A stretch of 64,000 nt of DNA from DASYLJ01 sp964432595 (GTDB taxonomy: Bacteria; Desulfobacterota; Binatia; DP-6). This document shows positions 1-8,880 of this stretch, in pieces. The notes beneath the pieces were generated by a model. That model did not search any database and had not been told where the DNA came from. It saw nothing but the letters and a program-made list of their open reading frames with translations. The stretch lies in contig CAYSOF010000018.1 of the NCBI GenBank assembly GCA_964432595.1, positions 62,001-126,000 of the forward strand. Reading direction: 5' to 3'. The translations under genes were made by a program, and so were the position numbers. Every line of letters begins with the position of its first letter. Position 1 is the stretch's first letter.

Positions 1-75
1 CTCGCCTCGCCCGCCGCCGGTGGCATCACCGGCCAGGTGCTCAGCGCCGACGGCGGCTTCATGATCGGCGCGTGA
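1..75 (+). CDS. SDR-family oxidoreductase, C-terminal end only
   Basis: The reading frame is open from the first base and ends at the TGA at 73-75. The 24 visible residues contain ITGQVLSADGG near the stop. This is the usual C-terminal strand and loop of short-chain dehydrogenase/reductases of the FabG type, NAD(P)-dependent alcohol or ketone oxidoreductases with a Rossmann fold. The catalytic Ser-Tyr-Lys and nucleotide-binding parts lie outside the window, so the substrate cannot be judged. The next gene starts at the base after this stop, suggesting a shared transcript. Confidence 0.75.
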   Translation, partial: LASPAAGGITGQVLSADGGFMIGA

Positions 76-465
76 GTGGCGAGCAAGGGCCGTCCATACA
101 AGACCGTCCCCGTCGAGGGGTTCGACGTCCTGGTGGGGAAGGGCGACGTCGAGAACGACCGCCTGACCTTCGAGGTGGCGCAGCCGGACGACGTCTGGCT
201 GCACGTGGCCGGATTCTCCGGGAGCCACGTGGTGATCCGCAATCCGGACGCGCTCCCCGAGCTGCCGCGCACCGTCGTTGAGCGCGCCGCGGAGCTGGCC
301 GCGTGGCACTCGAAGGGCCGCGCGGGCGGCGGCAAGGTCGAGGTCCACGTCTGCCGCGTGTCGGACATCCGCAAGCCGCGCGGATTCGCGCCCGGCAAGG
401 TGCAGCTGAAGCAGTGGACCAGCCTCCGCGTCTATCCACGCGGCGTCGACGTCGAGCCGACGTGA
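76..465 (+). CDS. Stand-alone NFACT-R (DUF814) domain protein
   Basis: This 129-residue protein is almost wholly one NFACT-R domain. The family signature is visible as VGKGDVENDRLTF (about residues 20-32), then DVWLH and GSHVVI. In RqcH/NEMF/Fbp-type proteins this domain binds RNA or the ribosome, alongside NFACT-N and coiled-coil parts that are absent here. The small form is a known variant and may act on stalled ribosomes or tRNA, but that is inference. The start is the GTG directly after the preceding TGA. The stop overlaps the GTG start of the sulfatase-like gene (GTGA), so the three genes are probably co-transcribed. Confidence 0.8.
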   Translation: MASKGRPYKTVPVEGFDVLVGKGDVENDRLTFEVAQPDDVWLHVAGFSGSHVVIRNPDALPELPRTVVERAAELAAWHSKGRAGGGKVEVHVCRVSDIRKPRGFAPGKVQLKQWTSLRVYPRGVDVEPT

Positions 466-2288
466 TCGGGGCGATCCTCCGCACGGCGCTCCTCGTCGCC
501 GGTCTCCTGCTCCTCGTCGATCTGGGGCAGGTGGCGGCGATCAATCCGGGCAGCCTCGGCTGGGACGGCGTCGCGTGGCTCGTCGCCGCGTATCTCGTGC
601 CCGTGGCCGGGCTGTCCGTCGCGGTCATCGGTCTGCTGGGCGTCGGCGCCGCGCCGTGGGTGCGGGCGGTGCTCGTCGTCGGCGGCCTGGCGATCGGCGC
701 GACGGAGGTCGGCCTGCGTGCGCTCTCGCCGCTCTCGCCGTGGCGTGCGGGCGTCGTCGTCGCGCTCGTGGTGCCGGCGCTCGTGTGCGTGCTGCCGGCG
801 CGGCGGCTGCTGCGACGCATGCCGGCCTGGGCCGTGGTCGTCGGACTGCTGCTCGTCGCCGTCGCGGCGGTGGGTGCGACGCATCGGTCGGAGCCGCCGC
901 GGCCGGCGACGACTCCTGCCGCGGGCGACCGGCCGAACGTCGTGCTCGTCCTGATCGACACGCTGCGCGCCGACCACCTCGGTGCGTACGGCTACGGGCG
1001 GCCGACCAGCCCGAACCTGGACGCGTTCGCGGCCGACGCCGTGCTGTTCACGCGCGCGTTCTCGCAGTCGAGTTGGACCAAGCCGGCGATGGCGTCGCTC
1101 CTGACGTCGCACTACCCGAGCACGCACCAGACGAACCTCGAGCAGCAGGCGCTGCCGGCGTCGGAGGTGCTGCTGACCCAGCTGCTGCGCGCGCAGGGCT
1201 ACGCCACCGCGGTGTTCAGCGGCAATCCGTGGATCACGCCGGACTACGGCTTCGACCGCGGCGTCGACCACTTCTACTCGGTGTACGACGAGCGCTTCGC
1301 GCGCGTGACGCTGTTCATGACGTCGCTGAAGCGCCTGGCCCCGCGCGTCTACAACCGTGCCAAGAAGCTCGTGCAGGGCGACCTCTCGACGACGGCGCGT
1401 GACGAGGCGATCACCGCGGCGGCGTTCGCCTGGCTCGACGCTCACCACGGGGGCCCGTTCTACGTGCACCTGCACATGATGAGCCCGCATCACCCGTACG
1501 ATCCGCCGCCGCCGTACGACCGCTTCGTGCCCGATCCGTCGATCCCGCCGATGAAGGGGTATCCCGAGAAGAGCTACTACTTCTTCGACCACGGCGCGCC
1601 GGTGTCGCCCGCCCAGCTCGCCGACATGATCGCGCGCTACGATGGCGACATCCTCTTCGCCGACACGATCTTCGGCCGCGTGCTCGACAAGCTGCGGGGG
1701 CTCGGGCAGCTCGACCGGACCATCGTCGTCGTGGCGTCCGATCACGGCGAGGAGTTCTACGACCACCAGAACTGGGGACACGGGCAGTCGATCTACAACG
1801 AGCTGATCAACGTGCCGCTGATCGTGCGCTATCCGCCGGCGTTGCCGGCGGGCACCCGCGTCGAGCAGACGGTCATGCTGGTCGACGTCGTGCCGACGCT
1901 GCTCGAGCTGGTTCGCGCGCCGCCGAAGCCGAGCGCCGCCGGCGTGAGCCTCGTTTCGCTCGTGCGCGGCGCGACGGAGACCCGTACGCCGCAGGCGTTC
2001 AGCGAGCTCGTGTACCGTTGGGGCGCCGCCCGCGGCGTGGTCGACGGTGCGTGGAAGCTGATCGACCTGTCCGTCGGCGACGAGGCGCGCCGCCAGCTCT
2101 ACGACCTGCGCACGGACTTCTCCGAGCACGACGACCTGCTCGGACGGGAGCCGAGCGTCGCGACCGCGCTGCAGGGGCGCCTGGACGCCGTGCGCGCCGA
2201 GGCCGCCGCGCGGCAGGCGGCGGCGGCCGACGTGCCGCTCGACGACGAGGCGCGGAAGCGCCTCGAGGCGCTCGGCTACCTGCGCTGA
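462..2288 (+). CDS. Membrane-anchored sulfatase-like hydrolase (alkaline phosphatase superfamily)
   Basis: The 608-residue protein begins with about four hydrophobic segments (residues 1-145) followed by a sulfatase-fold domain. Metal-site motifs are visible: NVVLVLIDTLRADHLGAYGY at the domain start and ASDHGEEF, later WGHGQ, in the second half. At the catalytic loop, aligned on SLLTS, classical sulfatases have Cys-x-Pro-x-Arg. Here the loop reads TKPAM with Thr206 in the cysteine position. This resembles LtaS/EptA-type phospho-transferases and phosphatases more than formylglycine sulfatases. It may hydrolyse or transfer a phosphate- or sulfate-type ester outside the membrane; the substrate is unknown. 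The start is the GTG overlapping the previous stop. The stop is 7 bases from the end of the convergent gene. Confidence 0.75.
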   Translation: MIGAILRTALLVAGLLLLVDLGQVAAINPGSLGWDGVAWLVAAYLVPVAGLSVAVIGLLGVGAAPWVRAVLVVGGLAIGATEVGLRALSPLSPWRAGVVVALVVPALVCVLPARRLLRRMPAWAVVVGLLLVAVAAVGATHRSEPPRPATTPAAGDRPNVVLVLIDTLRADHLGAYGYGRPTSPNLDAFAADAVLFTRAFSQSSWTKPAMASLLTSHYPSTHQTNLEQQALPASEVLLTQLLRAQGYATAVFSGNPWITPDYGFDRGVDHFYSVYDERFARVTLFMTSLKRLAPRVYNRAKKLVQGDLSTTARDEAITAAAFAWLDAHHGGPFYVHLHMMSPHHPYDPPPPYDRFVPDPSIPPMKGYPEKSYYFFDHGAPVSPAQLADMIARYDGDILFADTIFGRVLDKLRGLGQLDRTIVVVASDHGEEFYDHQNWGHGQSIYNELINVPLIVRYPPALPAGTRVEQTVMLVDVVPTLLELVRAPPKPSAAGVSLVSLVRGATETRTPQAFSELVYRWGAARGVVDGAWKLIDLSVGDEARRQLYDLRTDFSEHDDLLGREPSVATALQGRLDAVRAEAAARQAAAADVPLDDEARKRLEALGYLR

Positions 2289-2295
2289 GCAACCG

Positions 2296-4953
2296 TCAGC
2301 TGCACGGACGGCGCGCGAGCCAGATGTCGCGCGTGCCGTCGCGGTCGTCCTCGAACGCCACGACGCAGCGGCGCCGGTTCCCGCGGCCCAGCAGCGCAAG
2401 GCTCGGACGCGTCTGCGCGCTGATGCCGGCGCCCGTGTCGTCGACGCGCTCGGCGGGCGCGAACGTGTCGCCGCCGTCGGTGCTGGTCGTGAAGAAGACG
2501 TCGTCGTTGCCGAGCCGATCGTCCTGCCAGGCGACGAAGAGCGTGCCGCGATCGGCGACGAGCGCGGGATGCCACTGGTTCGTCGGCGTGTCGACGTTCG
2601 GGTCGAACCCGGCGCGCGAGTCGTCGAGCTGCCGGTTCGGGCCGAAGGTCGCGCCGCCGTCGTCGCTGCGGGCGTAGAAGACGTTCGTGTCGGCCTCGCG
2701 TGCGCGCAGGTCGGTCCACGCGGCGTGCAGGCGGCCGCGGCGGTCGGGTGCGAGGACGGGGCGCTCGTTCACGCGCTCGATCGCGGCGAAGTCGTCGACG
2801 CGGACGTTGGCGCCGAAGGTCGCGCCGCGGTCCTCGCTGCGGGCGAGGAAGACGTCCCAGTTGTAGTTGCGGAAGTCGGCCCAGGCGATCCACACGTCCT
2901 TGCCGGCGGCGGCGATCGTCGGCGCCCATTTGTTGTCCTGGTACGTGGCGAGCGGCACGGGCGTCCCCGCGTCGACGCGCACGGCGGCGCCGAACGCCCG
3001 GCCGCCGGCCGCGGCGCGCGCGGCGTAGACGTGCTCGAGCGGGTCGCCCTCCGGCCCGACGTCGCGCTCGTCGATCCACGTGACGACGGGCCGCGGCCCG
3101 GGGAACGCGATCGCCGGCAGCCACTTTCCGCTCGTGTCGTGATCGTCGACGCGGACGTCGTCGCCCTGCTTGGCGCCGCGGACGTTGAACCAGGCGAGCT
3201 TGATACGGCCCGTGTCGTCGTCGCGGCCGCTGGCGAGCTCCTGCCAGACGACGGCCACCTTGCGGCCGCGGATCGCGACGGCCGGATGCAGCTCGGCGAC
3301 CGCGCCGGGCGCGTTGCCGCTCACGCGGATGGGCGCGCCGAAGCTGGCGCCGCCGTCGCTGCTGACCGCGAGCCACACGTTCGGCAGCGCGTTCGCCGCC
3401 GCCTCGTGCCACGCGACGATCACGCGGGAGCCCTTCGTCGCGACCCGCGGCGACTGCTGCGCCGTCGGCACCGCCTCGGGACCGTTCACGCGCACGCTGG
3501 CGCCGAAGCGTGGCGGCGTCTCGCGCACCGGGTCGACGGGAACGGTGGCGACGCCGTCCGGCACGTCGACGTCGGCGAACACCACGGCTTCGCGGTAGCC
3601 GTTCTCGCACGAGCCCACGACGAGCGAGCCGCCGCAGGCCACGCCGGAGCCGGGCAGGAGGGGCGCGCCCGCCGCCGCCAGGGCGGTGCGCCGCGCGGCC
3701 AGGGACAGCGTCCCGTCGGCGATGCCCGGATCGGGCACGATCCACGGTGCGATCGCGAGGAACGCCGTGTCGGGATTCTGACCCACCCACGCGTTGTCCG
3801 GCGACAGCGGGCCCGGGTCGACCTTCTGCCGGCGGCCGATGATGGCCGTCTGGCCGTCGAACGTGATGTCGAGCAGGTTGCCGGTCATGCTGGCGTTCAC
3901 GTTCACCAGCCACTCGGGGTTCTTCTGCACGTTGGCGAAGCCGCCCTCCTTGAAGACGTCGGGCGACCACTCGACGGTGTCGTAGGCCCACGAGCTGAAC
4001 GCCTCGGGCTGCAGGACGACGTTCGCGCCCTTGGCGACGAACCGGTCGTTGACGTCGACCATCCACGCGTCCTTCGAGATCACGATCGCGAGCCGACCGA
4101 CGGGTGTGTCGAGGACGTCCATCCCGTTCACCGGCCCCGCCGCGAGCGCCAGCCCGGCCGGCTCGCCCGGCGGCGGCTGCTCGATGGGCGTGAGATACGC
4201 CTTGTCGACGGAGCCGCGCAGCTCGCCGCCCGTCTCCGACGGCGCGCGCAGCGTGCCGCCGTTGCCGTCGGGCACGAGGATGGAGCCGTCCGGTGCGAAG
4301 ACCCACGTGACGTTTGCGGCGCGCGGCGACGTCGCCTCGTACGCGTAGGTCCGTCCGGGCTCGTCGGGATCGCGCAGCAAGGCGACGAGCGCGGGCTCGT
4401 CCGCCTCCTCGACCCGTCGCGCGGGCGCGATGTCGGCCGAGACGGCGAGGTAGACCCCGTGCTGCATCGCCAGATCACGAAACGTCTCGTAGACGGCGCG
4501 ACAGAGCGTATCGGTCAAGGCGATGACCAGGTTCCGCACGAGCGGCTGGCCCGGAAACTTCGCCGCGTAGTGGTTCATCTGCGCTTGATACGGCGCGACG
4601 AGGTTGACGATGGCGCCCGGCGCCGTCGCCTGCAGCCGCGCGGTCGCGCCGCGCGTCCCGATGAACGCCGCAATCAACCCCGCGCTCTCCGGAAACACGA
4701 CGAGCGCCTGCGGCGGCGCCAGAGGATCGGCCGATGGCAGGTGGCTCGCGACGTCGCCGACCCCATCCTGGACGTACAACGTACGGTCCGGAAACGAGGC
4801 GTCCATCATGGCCGCCATCTTGTTCCGGAACCCCTGGTACGTGACCGCATCCTCGAGCCGCTGCTTGTGCCCGACGGCGAAGATGCGAACGGGCCCCGCC
4901 CACAGAGGAGCAGCCAAGCCCACCAAAAGAAGAGCCGCCAACGCGCGACGCAT
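2296..4953 (-). CDS. Secreted nitrilase-fold domain fused to sialidase-like Asp-box repeats
   Basis: The 885-residue protein has a signal peptide (about residues 1-19, ending LWAG). Residues about 20-420 resemble the carbon-nitrogen hydrolase fold: FPES supplies the usual Glu, and LAIVISKDAW followed by GANVVLQPEAF matches the strand carrying the catalytic Cys. That position is Ser293 here, so ordinary amidase chemistry is doubtful. Residues about 480-885 contain repeated SSDGGASFG, SEDRGATFG, SDDGGATFG and STDGGDTF motifs, the Asp-boxes of sialidase/BNR beta-propellers. The fold suggests an exported glycan- or surface-binding protein, or a degenerate enzyme. It is convergent with the sulfatase-like gene and has an inverted-repeat element just upstream of its start. 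Domain calls are from motifs only. Confidence 0.65.
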   Translation of the reverse strand: MRRALAALLLVGLAAPLWAGPVRIFAVGHKQRLEDAVTYQGFRNKMAAMMDASFPDRTLYVQDGVGDVASHLPSADPLAPPQALVVFPESAGLIAAFIGTRGATARLQATAPGAIVNLVAPYQAQMNHYAAKFPGQPLVRNLVIALTDTLCRAVYETFRDLAMQHGVYLAVSADIAPARRVEEADEPALVALLRDPDEPGRTYAYEATSPRAANVTWVFAPDGSILVPDGNGGTLRAPSETGGELRGSVDKAYLTPIEQPPPGEPAGLALAAGPVNGMDVLDTPVGRLAIVISKDAWMVDVNDRFVAKGANVVLQPEAFSSWAYDTVEWSPDVFKEGGFANVQKNPEWLVNVNASMTGNLLDITFDGQTAIIGRRQKVDPGPLSPDNAWVGQNPDTAFLAIAPWIVPDPGIADGTLSLAARRTALAAAGAPLLPGSGVACGGSLVVGSCENGYREAVVFADVDVPDGVATVPVDPVRETPPRFGASVRVNGPEAVPTAQQSPRVATKGSRVIVAWHEAAANALPNVWLAVSSDGGASFGAPIRVSGNAPGAVAELHPAVAIRGRKVAVVWQELASGRDDDTGRIKLAWFNVRGAKQGDDVRVDDHDTSGKWLPAIAFPGPRPVVTWIDERDVGPEGDPLEHVYAARAAAGGRAFGAAVRVDAGTPVPLATYQDNKWAPTIAAAGKDVWIAWADFRNYNWDVFLARSEDRGATFGANVRVDDFAAIERVNERPVLAPDRRGRLHAAWTDLRAREADTNVFYARSDDGGATFGPNRQLDDSRAGFDPNVDTPTNQWHPALVADRGTLFVAWQDDRLGNDDVFFTTSTDGGDTFAPAERVDDTGAGISAQTRPSLALLGRGNRRRCVVAFEDDRDGTRDIWLARRPCS

Positions 4954-4998
4954 GGATCGGTGTTATCCGCCGCCCCGACCCCCCGGCAACTATGAATC

Positions 4999-5145
4999 CG
5001 CGGTGGGTTGCGGCGCGGGGCCTGTGGGGTCGTCCCGAGCGAGCGCGTCGGGAGTGAGCGGGTGGGGAAAGGGGCGGCGTGGTGCCGAGCGAGCGCCGCG
5101 CGCAGCCGGGGCGACCCCACAGGCCCCGCGCCGCAACCCACCGCG
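4999..5145 (+). repeat. Palindromic element family 1, copy 1
   Basis: Two perfect 34-base inverted arms (4999-5032 and 5112-5145) enclose a 79-base core. The core starts TCCCGAGCGAGCGCGTCGGG and ends GCGCAGCCGGGG. It recurs almost unchanged at 16717-16789, while the arms there differ but still pair. An internal CCCGA/TCGGG hairpin is visible. The element ends 2 bases from the stop codon of the RelE-like gene and lies upstream of the nitrilase/sialidase gene. Confidence 0.85.
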
Positions 5146-5147
5146 CA

Positions 5148-5429
5148 CTAATGCAGCGGGTGGTAGGGCCCCTGGAGCACCCCGAGCACGGTCAGCGCGT
5201 CGTCGTCGTCGACGTAGTACAGGATGTAGTAGTCGTCGATGGCGATGTAGTGGCAGCCGCCGACGCCCTGGAGGATCGACGAGCCGGGAGGATGCGGATC
5301 GTCCGCGAGGCCGATGATGGCTTCACCGATGGCGCGCAGCGGGCTCTGGGGAATGAGCTCGAGCTCGCGATAGGCGCTGTACGTGATGTTGAGCTTACCC
5401 GACATGCGATCTGTGGGGGGTATCGGCAC
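5148..5429 (-). CDS. RelE/ParE-superfamily toxin-like protein, no adjacent antitoxin
   Basis: This 93-residue protein resembles type II toxins of the RelE/ParE fold: an N-terminal helix followed by HYIAIDDYYILYYVDDDD and a closing strand LTVLGVLQG. Such proteins usually cleave mRNA on the ribosome or poison gyrase. Met9 (MSGKLNITYSAYREL) is an alternative start. No antitoxin-sized frame lies next to it on the same strand. The upstream 150 bases are intergenic and the next gene is divergent. It may be an orphan or a relic, or its partner may be encoded elsewhere. Confidence 0.6.
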   Translation of the reverse strand: MPIPPTDRMSGKLNITYSAYRELELIPQSPLRAIGEAIIGLADDPHPPGSSILQGVGGCHYIAIDDYYILYYVDDDDALTVLGVLQGPYHPLH

Positions 5430-5580
5430 CGGGTCGCGCCTTCTTGAGGACGCGCATGCCGGCGCACGTGCCTTGCGCTTCGCGAGCCGAAAATGACTTG
5501 CAAAGGTGGTAGGCCGTCAGTACGTTGACCAGCGTTGGGGTGGCGCGGGTGCACGCGCGGTCGAAGGAGGGTGCGCACCG

Positions 5581-6015
5581 ATGCCTGCCAGTGCTTCACA
5601 AGTTCTCGTCGGACAGCGATATCTCGAGCGCGGTTTTCTGGACGCGGCCATGAAGCTGTTCATCCGCAACGCCGAGCTGGTCGCACCGTCCGACTGGACC
5701 CTCCTCGCCGAACGGCTGATGGAGCGGAACCGCATCCAGGACGTCGTTCGCGTGTGCGAGCTCGGGAACGTGCCGCTGCCGCGGGAGCGCATGCTGGCCG
5801 TGGCCGATGCGTGCCTGCGCCGTAAGGACGTCGACGGCGCCATCCGCCTGTACGAGCTCGGTGACGCCGACCGCGAGCGGTGGGCGCGTCTCCTCGATCT
5901 GCTGTCGGGGCTGCCGGACCGCGCGCGACAGGCCGTCGAGGTGGTCGAGCGCCACCTGCGTCCGGCCGACCCTGACGTCCGCGATCCCGAGCCGCGCATC
6001 AAGGCGGTCAGGTAG
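5581..6015 (+). CDS. Hypothetical helical (TPR-like) protein
   Basis: The 144-residue protein starts at an ATG preceded by a good Shine-Dalgarno (GGAGG about 9 bases upstream). The same frame is open further 5' to 5506, but that part lacks a ribosome site. The sequence alternates amphipathic helices such as YLERGFLDAAMKLFIRNAEL and RKDVDGAIRLYELGD, resembling tetratricopeptide or HEAT-like pairs. No catalytic motif is visible. It has no signal peptide, so it is probably cytosolic. It is followed 35 bases later by hisC. I do not recognise the family and assign no function. Confidence 0.6.
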   Translation: MPASASQVLVGQRYLERGFLDAAMKLFIRNAELVAPSDWTLLAERLMERNRIQDVVRVCELGNVPLPRERMLAVADACLRRKDVDGAIRLYELGDADRERWARLLDLLSGLPDRARQAVEVVERHLRPADPDVRDPEPRIKAVR

Positions 6016-6050
6016 CCAGGGCCGTCCCGCTGTCGCGTCCTGCCGACTGG

Positions 6051-7079
<1,029 letters not shown>

Positions 7080-7100
7080 GCGGGTCGGTTGCGGCGGTGC

Positions 7101-7232
7101 GCGGCGGGAGGGGGATGGGCTACGCTCGCCGTCCTCGCTTCAAGCACGCCATCGTAGTGCCGCAGCACGGCTCGTAACGCGTGGCGCGTGCTAGAAGCTG
7201 CGGGCTCGCTATGCCCATCCCCCTCCCGCCGC
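7101..7232 (+). repeat. Palindromic element family 2, copy A
   Basis: Perfect 20-base inverted arms (7101-7120 GCGGCGGGAGGGGGATGGGC and 7213-7232) enclose a 92-base core. The core starts TACGCTCGCCGTCCTCGC. It contains an inner stem, GCTTC-A-AGCACGC with GCGTGCT-A-GAAGC, and a small GCCG/CGGC hairpin at its centre. The same core, exactly 92 bases, occurs inverted at 7355-7446. Confidence 0.85.
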
Positions 7233-7335
7233 TGTCACCACCGAGCTCCGCTCGCTTTCAAAAGGAAACGAAACGGCGTAGCCCGCGCATCGTCGTTCGG
7301 TAGGGACTCCGTCGATCGAAGTCGTGCTGGTGAGA

Positions 7336-7465
7336 GCGGCGGCGGGGGACGCGCATAGCGAGCCCGCAGCTTCTAGCACGCGTCCCGCGTTACGAGCCGA
7401 GCAACGGCACTACGTCGGCGTGCTTGAAGCGAGGACGGCGAGCGTAGCGCGTCCCCCGCCGCCGC
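7336..7465 (-). repeat. Palindromic element family 2, copy B
   Basis: Perfect 19-base inverted arms (7336-7354 and 7447-7465) enclose a 92-base core (7355-7446). Read on the minus strand, the core matches copy A except for three short patches: ATC/GAC, the central loop CAGCA/TTGCT, and TGG/GGA. The arms differ from copy A by two substitutions and one indel, each matched by a compensating change in the other arm. Copies A and B face each other between two convergent genes. Confidence 0.85.
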
Positions 7466-7482
7466 ACCCCGCCACCGCCCGC

Positions 7483-8880
7483 TCACTCGTCGTTCGGAAT
7501 CCCGAGCGGCTCGGCAGGCACCGCGGGCGGCGCCGTGTCGGGGCCGACGAACTCGGGGCCCTTCTTGTCGAGACGGTTGAACATGTAGTCGCGCACCTCG
7601 AAGACCGTCGGGCCGCCCTCGCGCATCGCGTAGAACTTGTCGTCGTGGCGGCTGGCCAGGATCGTGCCGAGCGTCTTGCCGTCCTTGTCGACGATCGTGA
7701 TGCGTAGCTCGGGCGCGTCCAGGCCGAAGGGCTTCAGGTCGGCCGGGGGCGGCTCGGCCGCGATGGAGGCGCCGCGGAGATCGCGCAGGTCGTCGACGAG
7801 GCGGGTGACGACGCCTTCCTTCGTCGGCTGATCGCCGGCGTTCTCCGCCTTCCACGTGTTGTCGGCGCCGCGCACGAGCGTCGCGCCCGGGCCGTCCTTC
7901 CGCTCGATGACGATGCGCGCGACGCGGTCGGCCGCGAAGCCGAGGACGAGCTTGTCGCGGAGCGCGCCGGCGTCCTTCGTGAGGGTGCGCGGCGCCCAGT
8001 CGCCGACCGCGTAGATCGTCGGCTGATCGGCGCGCTGCGCGTAGATCTGCTTCTGCGTGCCTTCGCCCGGCAGCGCATTCCCGAGGAGCAGCGTCTGTTT
8101 CTTCGCCCCGTCCTCGCCGAGCGTGATGGTGACCGAGAGGCCCGGCGTCGCGAGGCCGGTGGCCTCCGGCGTGGCGTCGGCCGGGAAGTCGACCGCGCGG
8201 GTCGAGCGCAGCGACGACAGGTAGGAGCGGACCTCGGTGGGGTCGGCGGGCGCATCGCCCGGCTCGATGACCCAGGCGTCGGGCGCCTTCTTCACGAGCG
8301 CGACGGGCGGTCCGCCGGCCGACGCGATGTCGACGCGCGTCACCTGGTCGTCCTGGAACGAAAGGATCTGCTTGTCGCGCAGGTCCTTCGGCTGCTTGTT
8401 GAGCGACGTGCGGACGGTCGACGCGGTGATCGCGACCTTGCCGTCGCCGACCTTCACGTAGCCCTTGCCCTGCGCCGTCGTCAGGTTCTTGCCGAGGACG
8501 ATCGCGGGCTGTGGCCCGGCGGCCGTGTGGATCGTCACCGTCGGATCGCCCTTGTCGAGGCCGAAGGGCGCCAGGTCGGTGACGTCGTCGAGCGTGCGGG
8601 TGGTCTTCGCGCCGGTCAGTGCGGCGAGCATCGCCTTCACGGTGTTCTCGTCGGCGGGCGCATCGACCGGCTTCGTCATGCGCCAGGCGCCGTCGACCTT
8701 GCGCAGCGCGATCTCGCGGTCGGGGTAGGCGAGGTCGACGCCGGTGATGGCGTCGGTTTCGACCTGGACGAGCTTGGTCTTCTCCTCCTCGGCCTGCTGC
8801 GCCGGGCGATCGACCTGGAAGATGTAGAAGGCGAGCGCCGCGACGACGACGAAGAGGACGGCGATCCGGGCCAGCTTCAC
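7483..8880 (-). CDS. DUF4340 domain protein of a Gld-type ABC system
   Basis: The 465-residue protein has one N-terminal membrane segment (about residues 4-20, IAVLFVVVAALAFYIFQ). Repeated DUF4340 units follow, each with a sequence like FGLDKGDPTVTI or FGLDAPELRITI and a strand such as KQTLLLGNALPGEG. These units are periplasmic beta-rich repeats with no known catalysis. The GTG start overlaps the stop of the GldG-like gene (GTGA). DUF4340 proteins regularly close operons encoding an ABC-2 exporter plus GldG-like protein, as here, so it is likely an extracytoplasmic partner of that exporter. The cargo is unknown. Confidence 0.8.
   Translation of the reverse strand: MKLARIAVLFVVVAALAFYIFQVDRPAQQAEEEKTKLVQVETDAITGVDLAYPDREIALRKVDGAWRMTKPVDAPADENTVKAMLAALTGAKTTRTLDDVTDLAPFGLDKGDPTVTIHTAAGPQPAIVLGKNLTTAQGKGYVKVGDGKVAITASTVRTSLNKQPKDLRDKQILSFQDDQVTRVDIASAGGPPVALVKKAPDAWVIEPGDAPADPTEVRSYLSSLRSTRAVDFPADATPEATGLATPGLSVTITLGEDGAKKQTLLLGNALPGEGTQKQIYAQRADQPTIYAVGDWAPRTLTKDAGALRDKLVLGFAADRVARIVIERKDGPGATLVRGADNTWKAENAGDQPTKEGVVTRLVDDLRDLRGASIAAEPPPADLKPFGLDAPELRITIVDKDGKTLGTILASRHDDKFYAMREGGPTVFEVRDYMFNRLDKKGPEFVGPDTAPPAVPAEPLGIPNDE

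Larger units (their letters stand above)
7080..7482. other. 403-base gene-free region between convergent genes
   Basis: This lies between the stops of hisC and the DUF4340 gene. It holds two inverted copies of palindromic element family 2 (7101-7232 and 7336-7465). About 100 bases between them (7233-7335) show no gene, promoter or clear hairpin. No reading frame in it looks coding. Confidence 0.8.

Noticed and set aside
5192..5599. A 135-codon minus-strand frame as the missing antitoxin of the RelE-like gene
   Set aside because: It overlaps the toxin gene in another frame, has a Ser/Thr/Arg-biased shadow composition and shows no DNA-binding motif.
7233..7335. Ten-base match CGTCGTTCGG near 7288-7303 and near 7488 as a possible target-site duplication
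   Set aside because: The match is short, not at the exact element edges, and part of it belongs to the DUF4340 coding end. It is not enough for a duplication claim.
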